DNA of 64,000 bases from Polytrichum commune (Eukaryota; Streptophyta; Polytrichopsida; Polytrichales; Polytrichaceae), in NCBI GenBank assembly GCA_950295325.1, contig OX485804.1, positions 32,178,001 through 32,242,000 on the forward strand, written 5' to 3'. Each line of letters starts with the position of its first letter. Position 1 is the stretch's first letter. The translations under genes were made by a program, and so were the position numbers. The notes below the pieces were generated by a model. That model was given only the letters and a program-made list of their open reading frames with translations, made no database searches and was not told where the DNA came from. Positions 1 to 11,850 of this stretch are shown here, piece by piece.

Positions 1-1067
1 TTTGTAAGTTGCATATATTCATTGACATTAATTGATGCACTTTGCGCGAGTTCTGCATAGTTTGAGTAGCACCATATTATTGTGTTGCAATCATTTTTGT
101 AGTCTGAATTTTCTGATTGTGATGTGCTTGCACTTCAATGTATTCAACTTCACCATAACTCTTATTGCCATTGCTCCCTTTTGTGTGTGCAATCTGCCAT
201 GCTCATGTGGATGCCTTTGGAAACGCTGTAGTCTTTGCCATTGCAGAACAGTTTTTCTCCACCCCTCAATAATATGTCTGGTTTTAAATGGGGTTTGTAG
301 ACACCCTGCTAAATTGAGTTCGTGAGCATAATGATGCCTACTGGGGAATAAAGTTCAAAGGACTTTGTGAATTCAACTAAAAAATGTTACTCCAGAGTTT
401 GTTAAAAGCTTTCACTGTTCGGGATAGCGTAAGAGGTTTCTCGCACCCAACTTTCAAGCTTGGATAGGTGTCAGTTGAAAGCAGGTGCTGTTACTGGCAA
501 GGTTTGATCTCATTGAGTGTAAAAGTGTCATTGTCAAGTTAATGTCATTTCTAAGAAAGCCTATGGGCTTGGATGCATTGCTCTTCTCCCTTTTTGTAGA
601 TGTCTTGGAGAACCTTATTATTTTCACATCTATTATCAAATCTGCTTCAAAAGTAACCATTGATACTCAACAGGTGTAAACATTAAGACACCTATGTGGG
701 CTTTATGTGGTTGCTCTTCTTATTCAGATGCTTATCTGTGAGAGGTATATAAGAAGGTTCATAGTCAAGAGTGGACACCCAAAAGACACAATTTATGTTG
801 AGATTGGACTAGGTATGTGCTCAAAATGTAGACATAAATCTCTACATTTAATTAGTTAACATAGTTGGGTAGAAATGGGAGAGCCGATATCTTCACATAG
901 GAAGATGATCTTCAATTTGACAACAAAAAAAACTGTGTTTTGCAATTTCCAATTAGATGAGGCAATGCTTGAGCTAATCCAATAGTCAAAGTTGTCTGTG
1001 GAGTTGGAGATGTCCAAATTAGGACCACATACTTCAATAGGTAGATTTGTGGTAATCCAACACCCCG

Positions 1068-1372
1068 CGATATGGACATCTATATTTGAGTGATGTGTGG
1101 TTAAGTGTGGATCTAAGGATGGACACAAAAAGACATGTGTTCAAAAGAGATTGGACTGCATGCTCATAATGTAGTAGCCATTCTAGGTTCAATAATCAAC
1201 TTAATGAGCACAAAAACCTCTTACAAGTGAATGAGATGTTCATACGAGCTTAAAATATTAAGAGAAAAATGGTTATGGGCATAATCTAAATTTGCTAATT
1301 ATCTTGCACTAATCTAGCATGTATTTCATATTCTAGGAGAAGTGGGTGCAGAGAGAAAAATGTCTCAATAAA
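1068..1372 (+). repeat. dispersed repeat family B, copy 1
   Basis: This copy carries the family signature in order: a block like 'gagtgatgtgtggttaagtg', then a block like 'aaaagagattggact', then 'cattctaggttcaataat', and an end block containing 'attctaggagaagtgggtg'. The same blocks recur, diverged, at about 1465, 10960 (inverted), 19435, 34370, 51690, 61400-62112 and 62545 (inverted). It looks like a decayed non-autonomous mobile element. No coding capacity was seen. Confidence 0.6.
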
Positions 1373-1464
1373 GGGCTAGTTATATTATAATTTTAATTGT
1401 TTAGAAAATAAATTTCCAATAGGAAACAAAGATTACAAAAGTACCTTATACATATGGTAAAGAA

Positions 1465-1605
1465 CCCTTATTTGGTTATTTTTCTTAATCGGACACCTAT
1501 GTTTAAGTGATGTATGGTTTGGTGTGGTTCCAATAATGAATACCAAAAAGATGTGTGTTCAAAAGAGATTGGACTATGTGCTTAAAATAACATAGTCATC
1601 ATAGA
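1465..1605 (+). repeat. repeat family B, copy 2 (5' part)
   Basis: It begins with 'ttggttatttttct', followed by the 'ggacacctatgtttaagtga' and 'aaaagagattggactatg' blocks. The opening is nearly the same as the copy at 34378. The 3' half of the family unit is not recognisable after about 1605. Confidence 0.55.
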
Positions 1606-3436
1606 GATAATTGAATAGATGTATAGATAATAGATTATTGAAAAAATGATAAGAAATGAGGGTTGAATTAGTAGCAATAAGTGAGATTAGAAATATCCGT
1701 AATACAAAAAATATGGTAGGAAGAACATAATATATTGACAAAGACAATGAAAAATTTTGGATAGAAGAAAATGAAAAAGATGAAGATTTATTGCTGGAAG
1801 CTACAAACATGCATATAACAATAGCCAAATATTTGTGATAGATATAGCTTCAAAAATATTTAAACCTACAATTTCAGGGTATGGATATTGATTCTGATAT
1901 GAGTGAATAGTTATGATTTTTGTACTAATGTTGTCATATGAGCATCTATAAATTTCAATAAAATTGTTGTTGCCTGAAAAGATGAAATCAAATTAAAAGA
2001 ATTACTAATAATTTGTTCTAGAAATCCTTCCATTCTGTGTTGAAATTTCTTCTTTTTGTCCTTTGTATCGTTTGCAAGTGAATTTTGTTATGTGGTTTGT
2101 AAACTATGATGGTCATTATCTTCTTGAGCACTTGCTAGCAGCTGATTAACCACACTTGTACGCTATTCATTCCACATATTCATATGCTCATAGTATTGAT
2201 ACTCTTATCTATCATGTCCTGAATTTTCATTTGAACGCTTGTTTTTTTGTATTTCATTAGTAAAACCTTGTGTTTTTTTTACATATCAGCTAAGTTCTTC
2301 CAAAATTGCGTAAACTGGATACTATACGAGTATATAATTTAATCCAAACATTCAATTCTATTTACATACAAACAATTAAGTTTAAAATACAACAACAATA
2401 CAATGAAATTTCATAATATAGTACAATGAGATCAAATACTATATGCTAAAGAAATCTATTTACTTGAGGAGAGGGCCCTTGTAATCTATACGAATCCCTA
2501 AGGTAATCTATAATGAAGAGGTTTGAACATCGACAAAATGCCTAAGTCTTGAATGAGAGGAAAGGGAGCAAAGGGCCAAGGGAAGAGAAAACCAAGGCCT
2601 TTAAAAATGTCCAATTGGTCTAATCTGTATATGAACTTTTTCATTTTTATTTAATTAATCATTTAAAAATAAACATCAATGAATTTAATACACGAATTCG
2701 TACCTTGTTTTTTTTTTTTTTTTTTTTTTGCAGATTTTGCAAAGTCATTTTTCATCTCACCGTAAATGACTATGAGAATTTTGATCTCATAATAGAGTTA
2801 TCCTTTAACTCAACTGGAGTTTTAGTAGGGAGTTGGTTGTTTCGCATGCATAACTTTCCATGTTCGGTAAGTTGTGGGTGCATGCCAATGAACGGGGAGT
2901 ACCGAACTTTAGTTACGAGCTAGCCGAAATTTTTTGAAGATTTCCGAATGAGTTTGCAATGATTCGGACGAGGTACCGACTTAAAATTAGAAAGGTCGGA
3001 AATTGACCGGTTGAAATGAGAAAATATCGGCAATATACCCGGTTGAGCCATCATATTTTAGGATATTTACCAAGCCAATTTTTAAATTTTAGGCAAGTAG
3101 CCGAAGGGATTAGGGATAGGGCGGAAATTTTTACTAGGGTAATACTAGAGTTATAACTCATAAGGTTAAGATTCTAAGAACCATGAAGGCTAAGTAATTT
3201 AGGGAAGGTTCCGTTCACAAGGCCGATTAGGGTTTTGAGCTGCTCTAAGCATCCAAGGACCCTCTGTCACGAGTATAAGGAGCTGGAGTCCTTTCTACAG
3301 AGTATCTCACTCCTCCATCGGGATTTCTCTCTGTGCTGAGTGCTCTCTCTACTGCTCTTCCGCTTCTGCTAGATTCATCTTGATTTGGGTGCGAAGAGGA
3401 CTTCGGCAATGTGCACAACTTCGGTGTGGCGATCAA

Positions 3437-4580
3437 ACAGGTTGCAGACTTCGGCGATTTTTTCTGGATAGCATATCTTTTTAGGATTTCTGAGTTCCAT
3501 CTTCCTTGAGCAATTTTTTCCTAGGCTGAAGTCGATTGCATCGTTGTAGTTTGCCTTGACGTGGACACGCGCACTCTGTACATTTCTTCTTCTAGGTCGT
3601 GCCATGCTCTTGCTACATGCTCGATTGCGTAGCGTCCGGAGGGCAGGATCAATTCCTCTTGATTTTTTGTGATTGTTCAGTTGATGGAATTATCTTGTGG
3701 AGGACTTGTAGTGAACGATTCATTGTCACGCAGTTCTAGATTGGTCTACCAAAATGTCTAAGCATCGACTAGTATCACCTCTTTGATGCGATTCGTGGTT
3801 ACTTTGTCTGATCGTATTACGGTCTTCGAGTCCCGGCTATTGTTCTGTACTAAACTACGTTGGTCGTCGATGCACACAATCTAGCTCTGGAATGACTTAC
3901 ATTGTGTATAATACTGTGTTTTCAATGTTACGAACAAGGAGCTATGAGCATTCTCCTTGTTCTCTCTTAGGCAAACTTCCCTTAGCAAAATCGTCGACAT
4001 CTCCCATTTTCAGATTCTGCACTAACTTTGAGTTTGTTGCTGCAGTCTTCGGTAAACTTGGACGTTTTTTGAATTACATTGGAGCTTTGTGAATTGAATC
4101 GCACTCTTATCAACAGACTGTTGAGTTGACGGAGCAGTGGTTTCTGGAATCTGGAGGCTCTTGGCTGTGCCGCCAGAGCCTAGCTTTCGTCAATTTGAGT
4201 AGTGAGGCTTGCAGACTTTGGCGACCTTGCAGACTTCGGTGATCAGGTAGCAGACTTCGGCGATCAAACAGGTTGCAGACTTCGGCGAGCTTGCTTCCAT
4301 CCAGATCAACGTGTGGAAATCTCGAACTCCTTCATCGCCGCCTTCATCTGGTCCACAAACCCTGCTTATTTTTGCAGTTTATCTGTCTGAAATCATAATT
4401 AACCCTTCACTCAGCTTACTGGAATCTGTTTGTTCTATTTTTTTGGTTACTGAAATGTGCTGAGTTCTGCTTGTTCGACAGGGTTTACAGTGCTTAGTTC
4501 TGCTTTGTCACTGCAGGGTTACAGGATTTACATGTCACTGCAGGGTTTACAGTGCTTAGTTCTGCTTGTTCGAATGTTAC
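3437..4580 (+). repeat. short tandem repeats in transposon leader
   Basis: Copies of 'gcagacttcggcgatcaaac' and close variants occur near 3440-3465 and four to five times at 4208-4295. A second set, built on 'cagggtttacagtgcttagt', occurs two to three times at 4480-4580. Both lie between the left subterminal cluster and the transposase remnant. They could be leader or regulatory repeats of the element. No protein function is claimed. Confidence 0.6.
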
Positions 4581-4748
4581 AGTGAAATGTGGAGGGTACT
4601 GCGGAAGTATATATACCGCTATGTGTATTCAATGACTTAGTGTGTAGTTTAGAAAATTGTGTATGTTATATGATCAGCTTATCATAAGTGTAGCTTCGTT
4701 TATCTCTTGATTGAATACGTAGGTCCTCCCAATTTTCTTATATGAAAT

Positions 4749-6983
4749 GTGGGCTTGGAATTAGGAATGACAAAACGACAAAGGTCTTTAAAGGAACATT
4801 TTTTGACCACTCCTCGAAATATTGACATAGATGATTTAGCATCTGAAATATGTACATTGGATGATTTACCATCTTCTGAAGTTCCAAATGCACAAGGTAT
4901 ATGGAAAGACCAATGGTATAGCCAATTTGATTGGCTAGATTTTTCTCCCAATTCGGGAAAAGTGTGTTGTAAAATCTGCAAAGAGAAGGGTGGATGTTCG
5001 GTATATACCAAGGAGGGATCCAAAAATCTAAAGGTAAGTGCATTTCATGATCATGCATGTTCTAGTGAACATAAAAAACTTTGTTGGGCTTTACAAAGTG
5101 GTGGTAAAGTGTTGGAGAAGGTGATCAAATAAGGGCAACGTGCATGTGATAAATCATTGTCATCATTGTTTCGTGCTGCCTACTTTATAGGAAAGCAATT
5201 CCTTCTTTGTGTTCATTGCTTACTAGTGTAAAGGCTCCTATCACTGCATCTTTGTATCATGATGAAAAATCATGTGTTGATTTAATTGCATGTATGTCTA
5301 ATGTCATAAAAAAAAATCATATGTAGAGTTCGAAATTCTCCAATCTATGGTATCATGATTGATGAATCTACGGACATAAGTGTTACCGGTCATCTTGTTG
5401 TATTTGCTACAATTATAAAGAAAGGTGTGCCTTTGACTGTCTTTTTAGGTTTGTTAGAGATTGAGGGTGGAAAAAAAATGCTAGTATTATTTTTGAATGT
5501 TTAGTCAATCACTTAAAGATTTAGGAACTTGATTTATGCAAGTATGTGGTATTTGGCAGTGATGGTACAAGCACCATGGTGGGATGTTATGGTGGAGTAG
5601 CAATAAGATTGAAAAACAACCTAAACCCATTCATTTTGTCTTGTCATTGTGTTGCTCATAGGACTAATCTAGCGGCACTTGATGCATCTAAAACATCAGA
5701 TTGCAAGGTAATATCTGATGAGGTTAATAATATTTTGAATACAAGTGCTTCATACTTTAATATGTCAAATAAGCGTAAACATGCACTCACAACCTTGCAA
5801 ACAATATTTTTTGATGCTAAAAAAACTATGAAACGGTATCATAAGATACGATGGCTTAGTAGGTGGCAAGTTGTGACTATCTTATGTGATTCATTAGAGT
5901 TTGTTTTGTGTTTTTTTCGTGATGTGAAAGACAAAAGAGACCTTGGTCAAATGAAGGTTGTTTTTGCCAAGTTAAAACAATTTAAATATATATATTTTTT
6001 GTATTTTCTAGCTAATATCTTACATTCCTTAGCATTGTTATAAAAGATTTTTCAAAATAAATTTGTGAATGTCACAACTATTGGTAGTATTGTTAGAACC
6101 GAGATAGCACAAATTAGAATGTTATTTATTGTTGAGCAAACTGATTTGAATGCTTTTACATTTAACGAAAACACTGGCTATCATGTCATTCCCGAATATG
6201 GCCCTCTTGGGGGTCATGTTCGAAAGCTTTCAAGTGAAATTCATGGAAAAATGTATCACGGTTTTAAAATGAATTGGTCTAGATTAGGAGATGACCTTGA
6301 GGAAACACTTAAATTCCAACGTGCATTTGCGAAATCTGTTTGTGCAGGATTGGATACTAGATTTGTAGACAATGATCTTATTTCATGTTTTAAAATCTTA
6401 AATCCTACTAATATGCCTTCAAAGTAGATAGGCCTCCAAAATTGGGGGGTGGTTGAATTGGAGAAATTACTAGCACACTATGGGCATGATCGCTCCCAAG
6501 AAGGTTCAAAATTTCCCCCCCTTTGTTGATGTGATGGCTTGCAAGCGTGAATTTCTAGCTTTCAAATTGCAAGCCACCACTGAATGGGGAGATAAGACTT
6601 ATAGAGATTTATGGGGCATGATCACTTGGAATCATTCTTTGCAAACCCGATATCCTAATTTGTTTGTCCTTGTTGATTTGGCTAGAGTACAATGTGTGTC
6701 GACATCCACTTGTGAAAGGGCGTTTAGTGTCCAAAATTTAATAAAAATACGAGTGAGAAATAAATTTGGAAGTAAAAATTTGGAAGCTATGCTTAGAATT
6801 GCTTTAGAGGGACCAAATGAGAACTTTGATAATATTATTGAAGAGGCGATTCCTTTGTGGAAAAGTGGAACTAAATACCGGTTTTTATATGCTAATCCTT
6901 CACTTTATGTGTCTTCGGGAAGTGATGCATCTTGTTCAGTAAGTTCAACTATGTTTTCTAATTCTGAAGATACGGATATCTAA
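4749..6983 (+). pseudogene. hAT-like transposase, broken
   Basis: Four open stretches in the same order as a hAT transposase are separated by stops and frame changes: 4749-5132, 5546-6043, 6065-6427 and 6480-6983. The first has a TTF/BED-like Cys-Cys-His-His segment (VCCKICKEKGG, later DHACSSEHKK). Around 5340-5470 a frame-shifted stretch reads IDESTDISVTGHLVVFA, the usual first catalytic Asp region of this class. The second stretch includes CHCVAHRTNLAAL. The last contains STSTCERAFSVQNLIKIRVR, the hallmark C-terminal hAT dimerisation segment. At least two frame changes lie in 5133-5545, including an A-run near 5300. The gene is therefore most likely inactive. An intron in place of one break cannot be excluded. 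Confidence 0.85.
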
Positions 6984-7403
6984 GAGATGCATGTATTGTT
7001 GTACTAACTAGCCTCTTAATAATGTATGAACCCTTTTTGAATTTATACATTTTTTCAAGGCTAAATCTTTGGCCCCAAGTTGGTGGGGGCTTGGCAAGGT
7101 TCAAATCCTTCCAAGGATACTTGGATTTTATATCAACACAAATTCACCCATTTAAAAGCATAATACCAATTTTTTTATAATATTAAGAAGAAACAAATCC
7201 GACATACAATACAAATCTTCGGAAATTTACCGAATTGAAATTCACAAAATCGGAAAATTACCGAATGAAAAAGTTAAATATCGGAATTTAACCGACAAAA
7301 AAAATTGGATTTAGGTAACTTCCGATCAAAAAAATAAAAATCCGAATCTTTTCATAAAAGATCGGAAATCTACCGATTTTTGTAAAAAACTCCCCGGACT
7401 CTG

Positions 7404-7573
7404 GTGCATGCTTGGAGTCAATGTGGAGGTTTGAACGAAGAACCTTCCATATTAGTTCATTGGGTATCAAACTCATTTTGGCGTCTCTTGGCATGCCAAA
7501 ATGAGTTTGATACCCAATGAACTAATATGGAAGGTTCTTCGTTCAAACCTCCACATTGACTCCAAGCATGCAC
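7404..7573. repeat. 79-bp perfect inverted repeat
   Basis: The arms 7404-7482 and 7495-7573 appear identical in inverted orientation, with a 12-base spacer. The sequence corresponds to the central hairpin region of the small family A elements. Transcribed from either strand, it would fold into a long perfect hairpin. Confidence 0.9.
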
Positions 7574-7660
7574 CCACAACTTACCGAACATGGAAAGTTA
7601 TGCATGCGAAACAACCAACTCCCTACTAAAACTCCAGTTGAGTTAAAGGATAACTCTAAT

Positions 7661-8670
7661 GTCGTCATTTAATAAGGGCCTCTTCTTCACCTTCCAAATC
7701 CCCCAATTTCACTTCATCTACTTTTGTTTTTTTTCGGTGCTCTTTTTTATTTTGAAGCTACTGCCCTACATCTCTTCTTTTTGCCAATATCATTTTCTTT
7801 CCTAGTAGTATCTTCTACCTCTTCTCTCATGCTCATATCTCAATTACCCTCCACATTTTGTGGCATTTGAGTTTCAATCACTTCTACATCTTCATCATTG
7901 AACAACTAAAAATTATTGAAATGTCTACTTCCTAATAAAGGTCCGTGCAATCCGAATTGTCGTTGACTCCACGACATCTAAGGAGAACTTTGGCTCCATT
8001 GTTGAGTTTCGGAACCACTTCCATCTTATGAGAATCCTGGCATCGAAGACAAAAAATTATCAAAAAAAATTCAATAAAATTTTTTGTCTACATATAACAA
8101 ACTCTAAGGACTTCGACTTCTGGGCATTTGCAAGAAACGGTCATCTGCCACTTATTAACTAGTGTGCCCTATAAAAATTATTGTTGGAAAAAATATCAAA
8201 ATATCCATGGCGGCCATGAACAGTTGTTTCAGTGCCATGGTTTGCCGGAATTTGCGTCAGACCTACCTCTTGGAGGTAGGCTTCACGCAAATTCCGGTAG
8301 ACCATGCACCTTCCTTTTATCCACAACCTGCCATATAAGATTCCATGTAGACTTTTTATCCACAAACTTTTCTTTAGGCCTTCACCTCCTAGTGCGAAAT
8401 GAACTTGGACGGTCTCCGCCTTTTCGACCAATGAGAGCTCTTACATTGCCATGGTCAGGGGCCTCCAGCCTTGTGTGAGAAGTGGCCCTTAACGTCCTCC
8501 CCAAAACTTGACATATGTATATGACAACAAGGGAGCAAATCTTTGGTTGGTGACACCTATTTTGTAGAGAACATCTCTCTTCTCGTTTCTTCTTCTTCGT
8601 CTTCTTGTGAGGACCACAAGGACAGGTCTTGTGGTTGCGATACAGAGAGATCATCATCATCGGAGTGGAG
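7661..8670. other. intergenic / HYD1 upstream region
   Basis: No gene was recognised. The sequence holds a compact hairpin (8236-8306, listed separately) and a pyrimidine-rich stretch (about 8575-8610) just before the HYD1 start that probably belongs to its promoter or 5' leader. Confidence 0.5.
8236..8306. repeat. compact imperfect hairpin upstream of HYD1
   Basis: The arms 8236-8269 and 8273-8306 pair over about 34 bases with about 6 mismatches and a loop of about 3 bases. The best-matched core is 'ccggaatttgcgt' against its complement. It is too small to be one of the other element families here. It could be a miRNA-like foldback, a cruciform, or a tiny inverted duplication. Confidence 0.7.
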
Positions 8671-11603
8671 ATGGGGGGGACGGAGATGGCGAGCTCACAT
8701 CCTTATGTTCCCATTGCGATGGAGCTGCCTGGTTTCACTCCCGCCGTGATGACGCAGGCTTTCATTCTGGGCACATATGGCCTCGCTTCGGTCGTCGTCG
8801 TTGTCGTCGTCTGGCTCTTCTCAGGTTTGGTTTCCAGGGCTACATTTTTTTTCTTCTTCTTCATCCCTTTCCTTGCACATGGCGGTTCTTGCTCGCTTGC
8901 TGCATATGAGAATCTTTCTTGTAGTGTCTTGTCGTTTTTAAAAATGGTTTGTGGGTATAAGCAGTTCATGAATTGGCACATTGGGTGCGGATCGGGTACC
9001 GTTGTTCTGGATTGCGGGTGGCATTCATTTTGTGCTCATTTTGAACAAATATTGTGATGTTTTCGAGGAAAATGGCATTGGCAGTAGCATGTCAGATCCT
9101 TCTGTATTCGTCCAGGATTTAAGCTGTCCTCCAGGGTTTTAGGGTTAAGTGGATATTGTATGAGGATTTGGGTGTAGTAGTATGTAGATGTTTCAATTTG
9201 AAGATTTTAGGTGACATCCCCATTGAATGTCTGTGTTACTGCTTGTGACCCTCTCACTCTGTGGATTTTACTGAGACTTTTTTTCTTTACTTCTTCGAAG
9301 TTTTGTGGTTGACATGTGGCTCGACATGTGGATATGGGATGTTGCTCTGTATGTGCCTTATGACTCTGATATGATCTGGTGAAGACTTGGTTGAACCTAA
9401 TTAGTGATCTATTCTGCACAAGTCTCCTTGTGATGTCGCTCTGCATCTACAATTAGTTGCCACATTACGATTCATGACACTTACATGTATCTGTCACTTA
9501 CACTTGATGACTGGAATGATACTTGTAGTATGATTCCATAGGATCTCATCTTATTTTGCAAATAGGTTGTGTTGTCAATGTGGCAAATTCTTGTGCATCA
9601 TAAACAGTTTCCTGCGAGGCCTTCGTGTTACTATCTATATCTCTTATTTGAGCTTTCAGACGAAGCTCTGCTGATTGTTGTAACCGTAGTTGTTTTGTTT
9701 TGTTCAATTCTTGGTTTCTATTGTAGTTTCTGAAAAACGAGTTCCACACATTTCTGTAAACCTGAACCACGCTTCTGATGTTTTAGCATTAGCTATTATT
9801 ATTGTCACACTTTTACAGCTTACTGCTGATTTGATGACTAGGAATTGTAGAAGGTTTTTAAAAGCGTGCACTCCTTTTATTGAAGGTTTGCTATATTTTG
9901 TGTGTGTGCATGCAGGATTCAATGCAAAACTGAGCAAAATAGACAGAGGTCTAATGTGCTGGTTTGCATTTTCTGGGCTTACACATATGATTCTGGAGGG
10001 CTACTTTGTGTTCACCCCTGACTTTTTCACACTCAAAACTCCCCATATCCTGGCGGAAGTCTGTAAGTCATTATGCTTTGATCTATGGATGCATTCTAAC
10101 ACAGTTTACACCAAGCATGTATTTTACTGTGGCTTCGCAAAAATTATGGATGTTGAAACTCCTGAACCACAGCATTTGCAAACCTGATTGCATGTGTACC
10201 TAAGAAGTTTATTAACCTGATCCCGGGGATACCACTGCATTTACTTGGAAAAGAATCAGGCGATGGGCTTGAGCCTGTTGGCAAGATTTGCAAATTCTCC
10301 ATAAATGGGTGTGGCCATAACATTTGACAGAGAACCACCACTTGAGAAAGCTTGAGAATGTTCACAAACAACAGTCATTGATAAAAAGCAGTGTGGTCAA
10401 AATTTTCACCTCACATTGGAACTAGTGTTTATTTGCATATTTGTTCATTTAAGTGGATCACATTATTAGCCCTGTTTCCAAACAGTGTGAGGGGTTCAAG
10501 CTGAAGAAATCGAGTAAACAATGCACTGCTTATTTGGATTTGATTTAGTTATTGCAGTTGCTGGCGGATTCAATAGTAACTGAGGATATTGTAGTGTGAT
10601 ATTGCATACAATCTAACTGATTAGTTTATGATGTTAGGGAAGGAGTACAGCAAGGCTGATTCCCGCTATGTCGGACGTGACCCCACAGTTGTCATTATTG
10701 AAGGCATCACGGCAGTTCTTGCTGGTCCAGGCTGCCTACTTGCAGTGTAAGTCTTCATTTCATTTTGATCCAATTTAAAGCATGTGAGTTTGGAGTCTTC
10801 TGGCTATTTAATATTTTCTAAATTTAAACAAGTTTGTGACATTGAGGGCTGAGGGCCGTGACCATGAATGGATGATGGCCCTCGCTTGAAGCAAAGTGAG
10901 ATGGTCTTGGCATTCTCTACCAATGGGAGATTTCAGATTTCAAAAGTCACAGGCCTTCGATGGATACTTTTCTCTTGTACCCACTGCTTGTAGGATATGA
11001 AATATGCAATTTACGGAAGATGATTATCAAATCCAAATCATGTCGTGAAGATTGTTGTCCTCATTATGTGGTCATATAGGTCTCCCCAATCATGTTGACT
11101 GTTGAGCCTAGAATAGTTAGCATATTTTGAGCACGTTTCCTTTTGGTGCGAGTACTTACATCCACACCTAACCATATACAGTCCAAATATAGGTGTTCAA
11201 ATTATCGTTGTGTTTGATTTCGGCACATGTACCTGAGTGTAAAATGCTGCTGGATATACTTGCAAGTAGTGAAAGTGATTTTGACAATCATTTTATGTGA
11301 ATGCCAATAACGGAAGATTGACAAAGAGCTTCATATGAGTGCAGGTATGCTATTGCAGCAAAATCATCATATGAACACACGATCCAGCTGGTTGTGTCAA
11401 CAGGACAACTTTATGGAGACATTGTATATTTTGCCACGGTGAGCTTAGTTGGGGTGGAGATCTGCTTGCCGAATCCTGTGTACTACTGGTTCTACTATAT
11501 TTTCATGAATGGCATCTGGGTGGTGTTGCCCATCCTCATCTTTGTCCGCTCATGGACAGCAATCAGTGAAGCGTTTGGAAGCAGGAAGACAAAAACTGCC
11601 TGA
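8671..11603 (+). CDS. HYD1: sterol delta8-delta7 isomerase (EBP/HYDRA1 family)
   Basis: Predicted exons 8671-8824, 9916-10062, 10638-10746 and 11345-11603 join in frame to 222 aa, close to the family norm. The product should isomerise the 8(9) double bond of sterol intermediates to 7(8) in the ER membrane, feeding membrane sterols and growth signalling. The family residues are visible: His and Glu in LTHMILEGYFVF, Glu and Thr in IEGITAV, Asn and Trp in MNGIWVV. The N-terminus has the plant-type HPYVP motif before the first membrane helix, and several hydrophobic helices follow. The EVW/KEYSK junction across exons 2-3 and RYVGRD downstream match plant HYD1 as recalled. The start at 8671 is the first ATG giving this leader; a second ATG at 8686 is also possible. 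Intron 3 carries an inverted copy of repeat family B. Confidence 0.93.
10960..11215 (-). repeat. repeat family B, inverted copy in HYD1 intron 3
   Basis: Read on the minus strand, it shows the family blocks in order ('aacacctatatttgga', 'attctaggctcaacagt', 'tttggatttgataatcatct', 'catatcct'). It sits in the third intron of HYD1. Confidence 0.55.
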
Positions 11604-11689
11604 CCTTTGGGACTGAAACCATGGTTTCATATGCTTTTCTTTTTCTTTTATTCAATCAAAATAACTTAGTCATTGCCAAGGAAAGACAC

Positions 11690-11850
11690 AATAAGGTATG
11701 TGGCCTTATTGTGGGTATTTCCAACTCCACACATAATTTTGATCTTTGGATCCAATTGGGAATTGCCTCGTCCCATTACTAATTGTGAATCACACAAATT
11801 GTCATTTTGAGTTTCAAAATCAGAGTTGAGATGCAAAAATTATAGAAAGT
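11690..11850. repeat. repeat family D, copy 1
   Basis: It shares ordered blocks with 49513-49665: 'aactccacacataa', 'aaattgtcatttt' and 'gagttgagatgcaaaaa'. Some of these motifs reappear loosely near 62720-62820. It is probably a decayed dispersed element. Confidence 0.45.

Larger units (their letters stand above)
1..2790. other. gene-free AT-rich interval with repeat remnants
   Basis: No open frame here has a recognisable domain or a convincing exon structure. It holds partial copies of dispersed repeat family B (listed separately) and a run of about 23 T just before the left end of the large transposon (from 2708). A short ORF at 32-325 has no recognisable domain and was not called. Confidence 0.6.
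2794..7657 (+). mobile_element. large TIR transposon (family A, possibly once autonomous)
   Basis: The first about 92 bases (from 2794, starting AGAGTTATCCTTTAACTCAA) are repeated almost perfectly in inverted orientation at the end (7566-7657). Both ends are flanked by AAT (2791-2793 and 7658-7660), a plausible 3-bp target duplication. Inside both ends are clusters of a short motif like TCGGAAAT-TACCG (about 2930-3045 and 7210-7385), as expected for transposase-binding subterminal repeats. The interior holds a broken hAT-like transposase on the + strand. A 79-bp perfect inverted repeat lies just inside the right end. Small copies sharing these ends occur at 17884, 27381, 42793, 43668 and 45517. 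The 3-bp flank does not fit a normal hAT element (8 bp), so either the family is unusual or the hAT gene was captured or nested. Confidence 0.8.

Noticed and set aside
32-325. 97-codon ORF rich in Cys and hydrophobic residues at the window start
   Set aside because: No domain, no splice context, and surrounded by repeat-rich AT sequence. Likely chance.
5133-5545. Introns instead of frame breaks in the hAT-like gene
   Set aside because: Open reading can be followed across several frames within this stretch (for example the DEST region), which fits frameshifts better than splicing, although an intron is not fully excluded.
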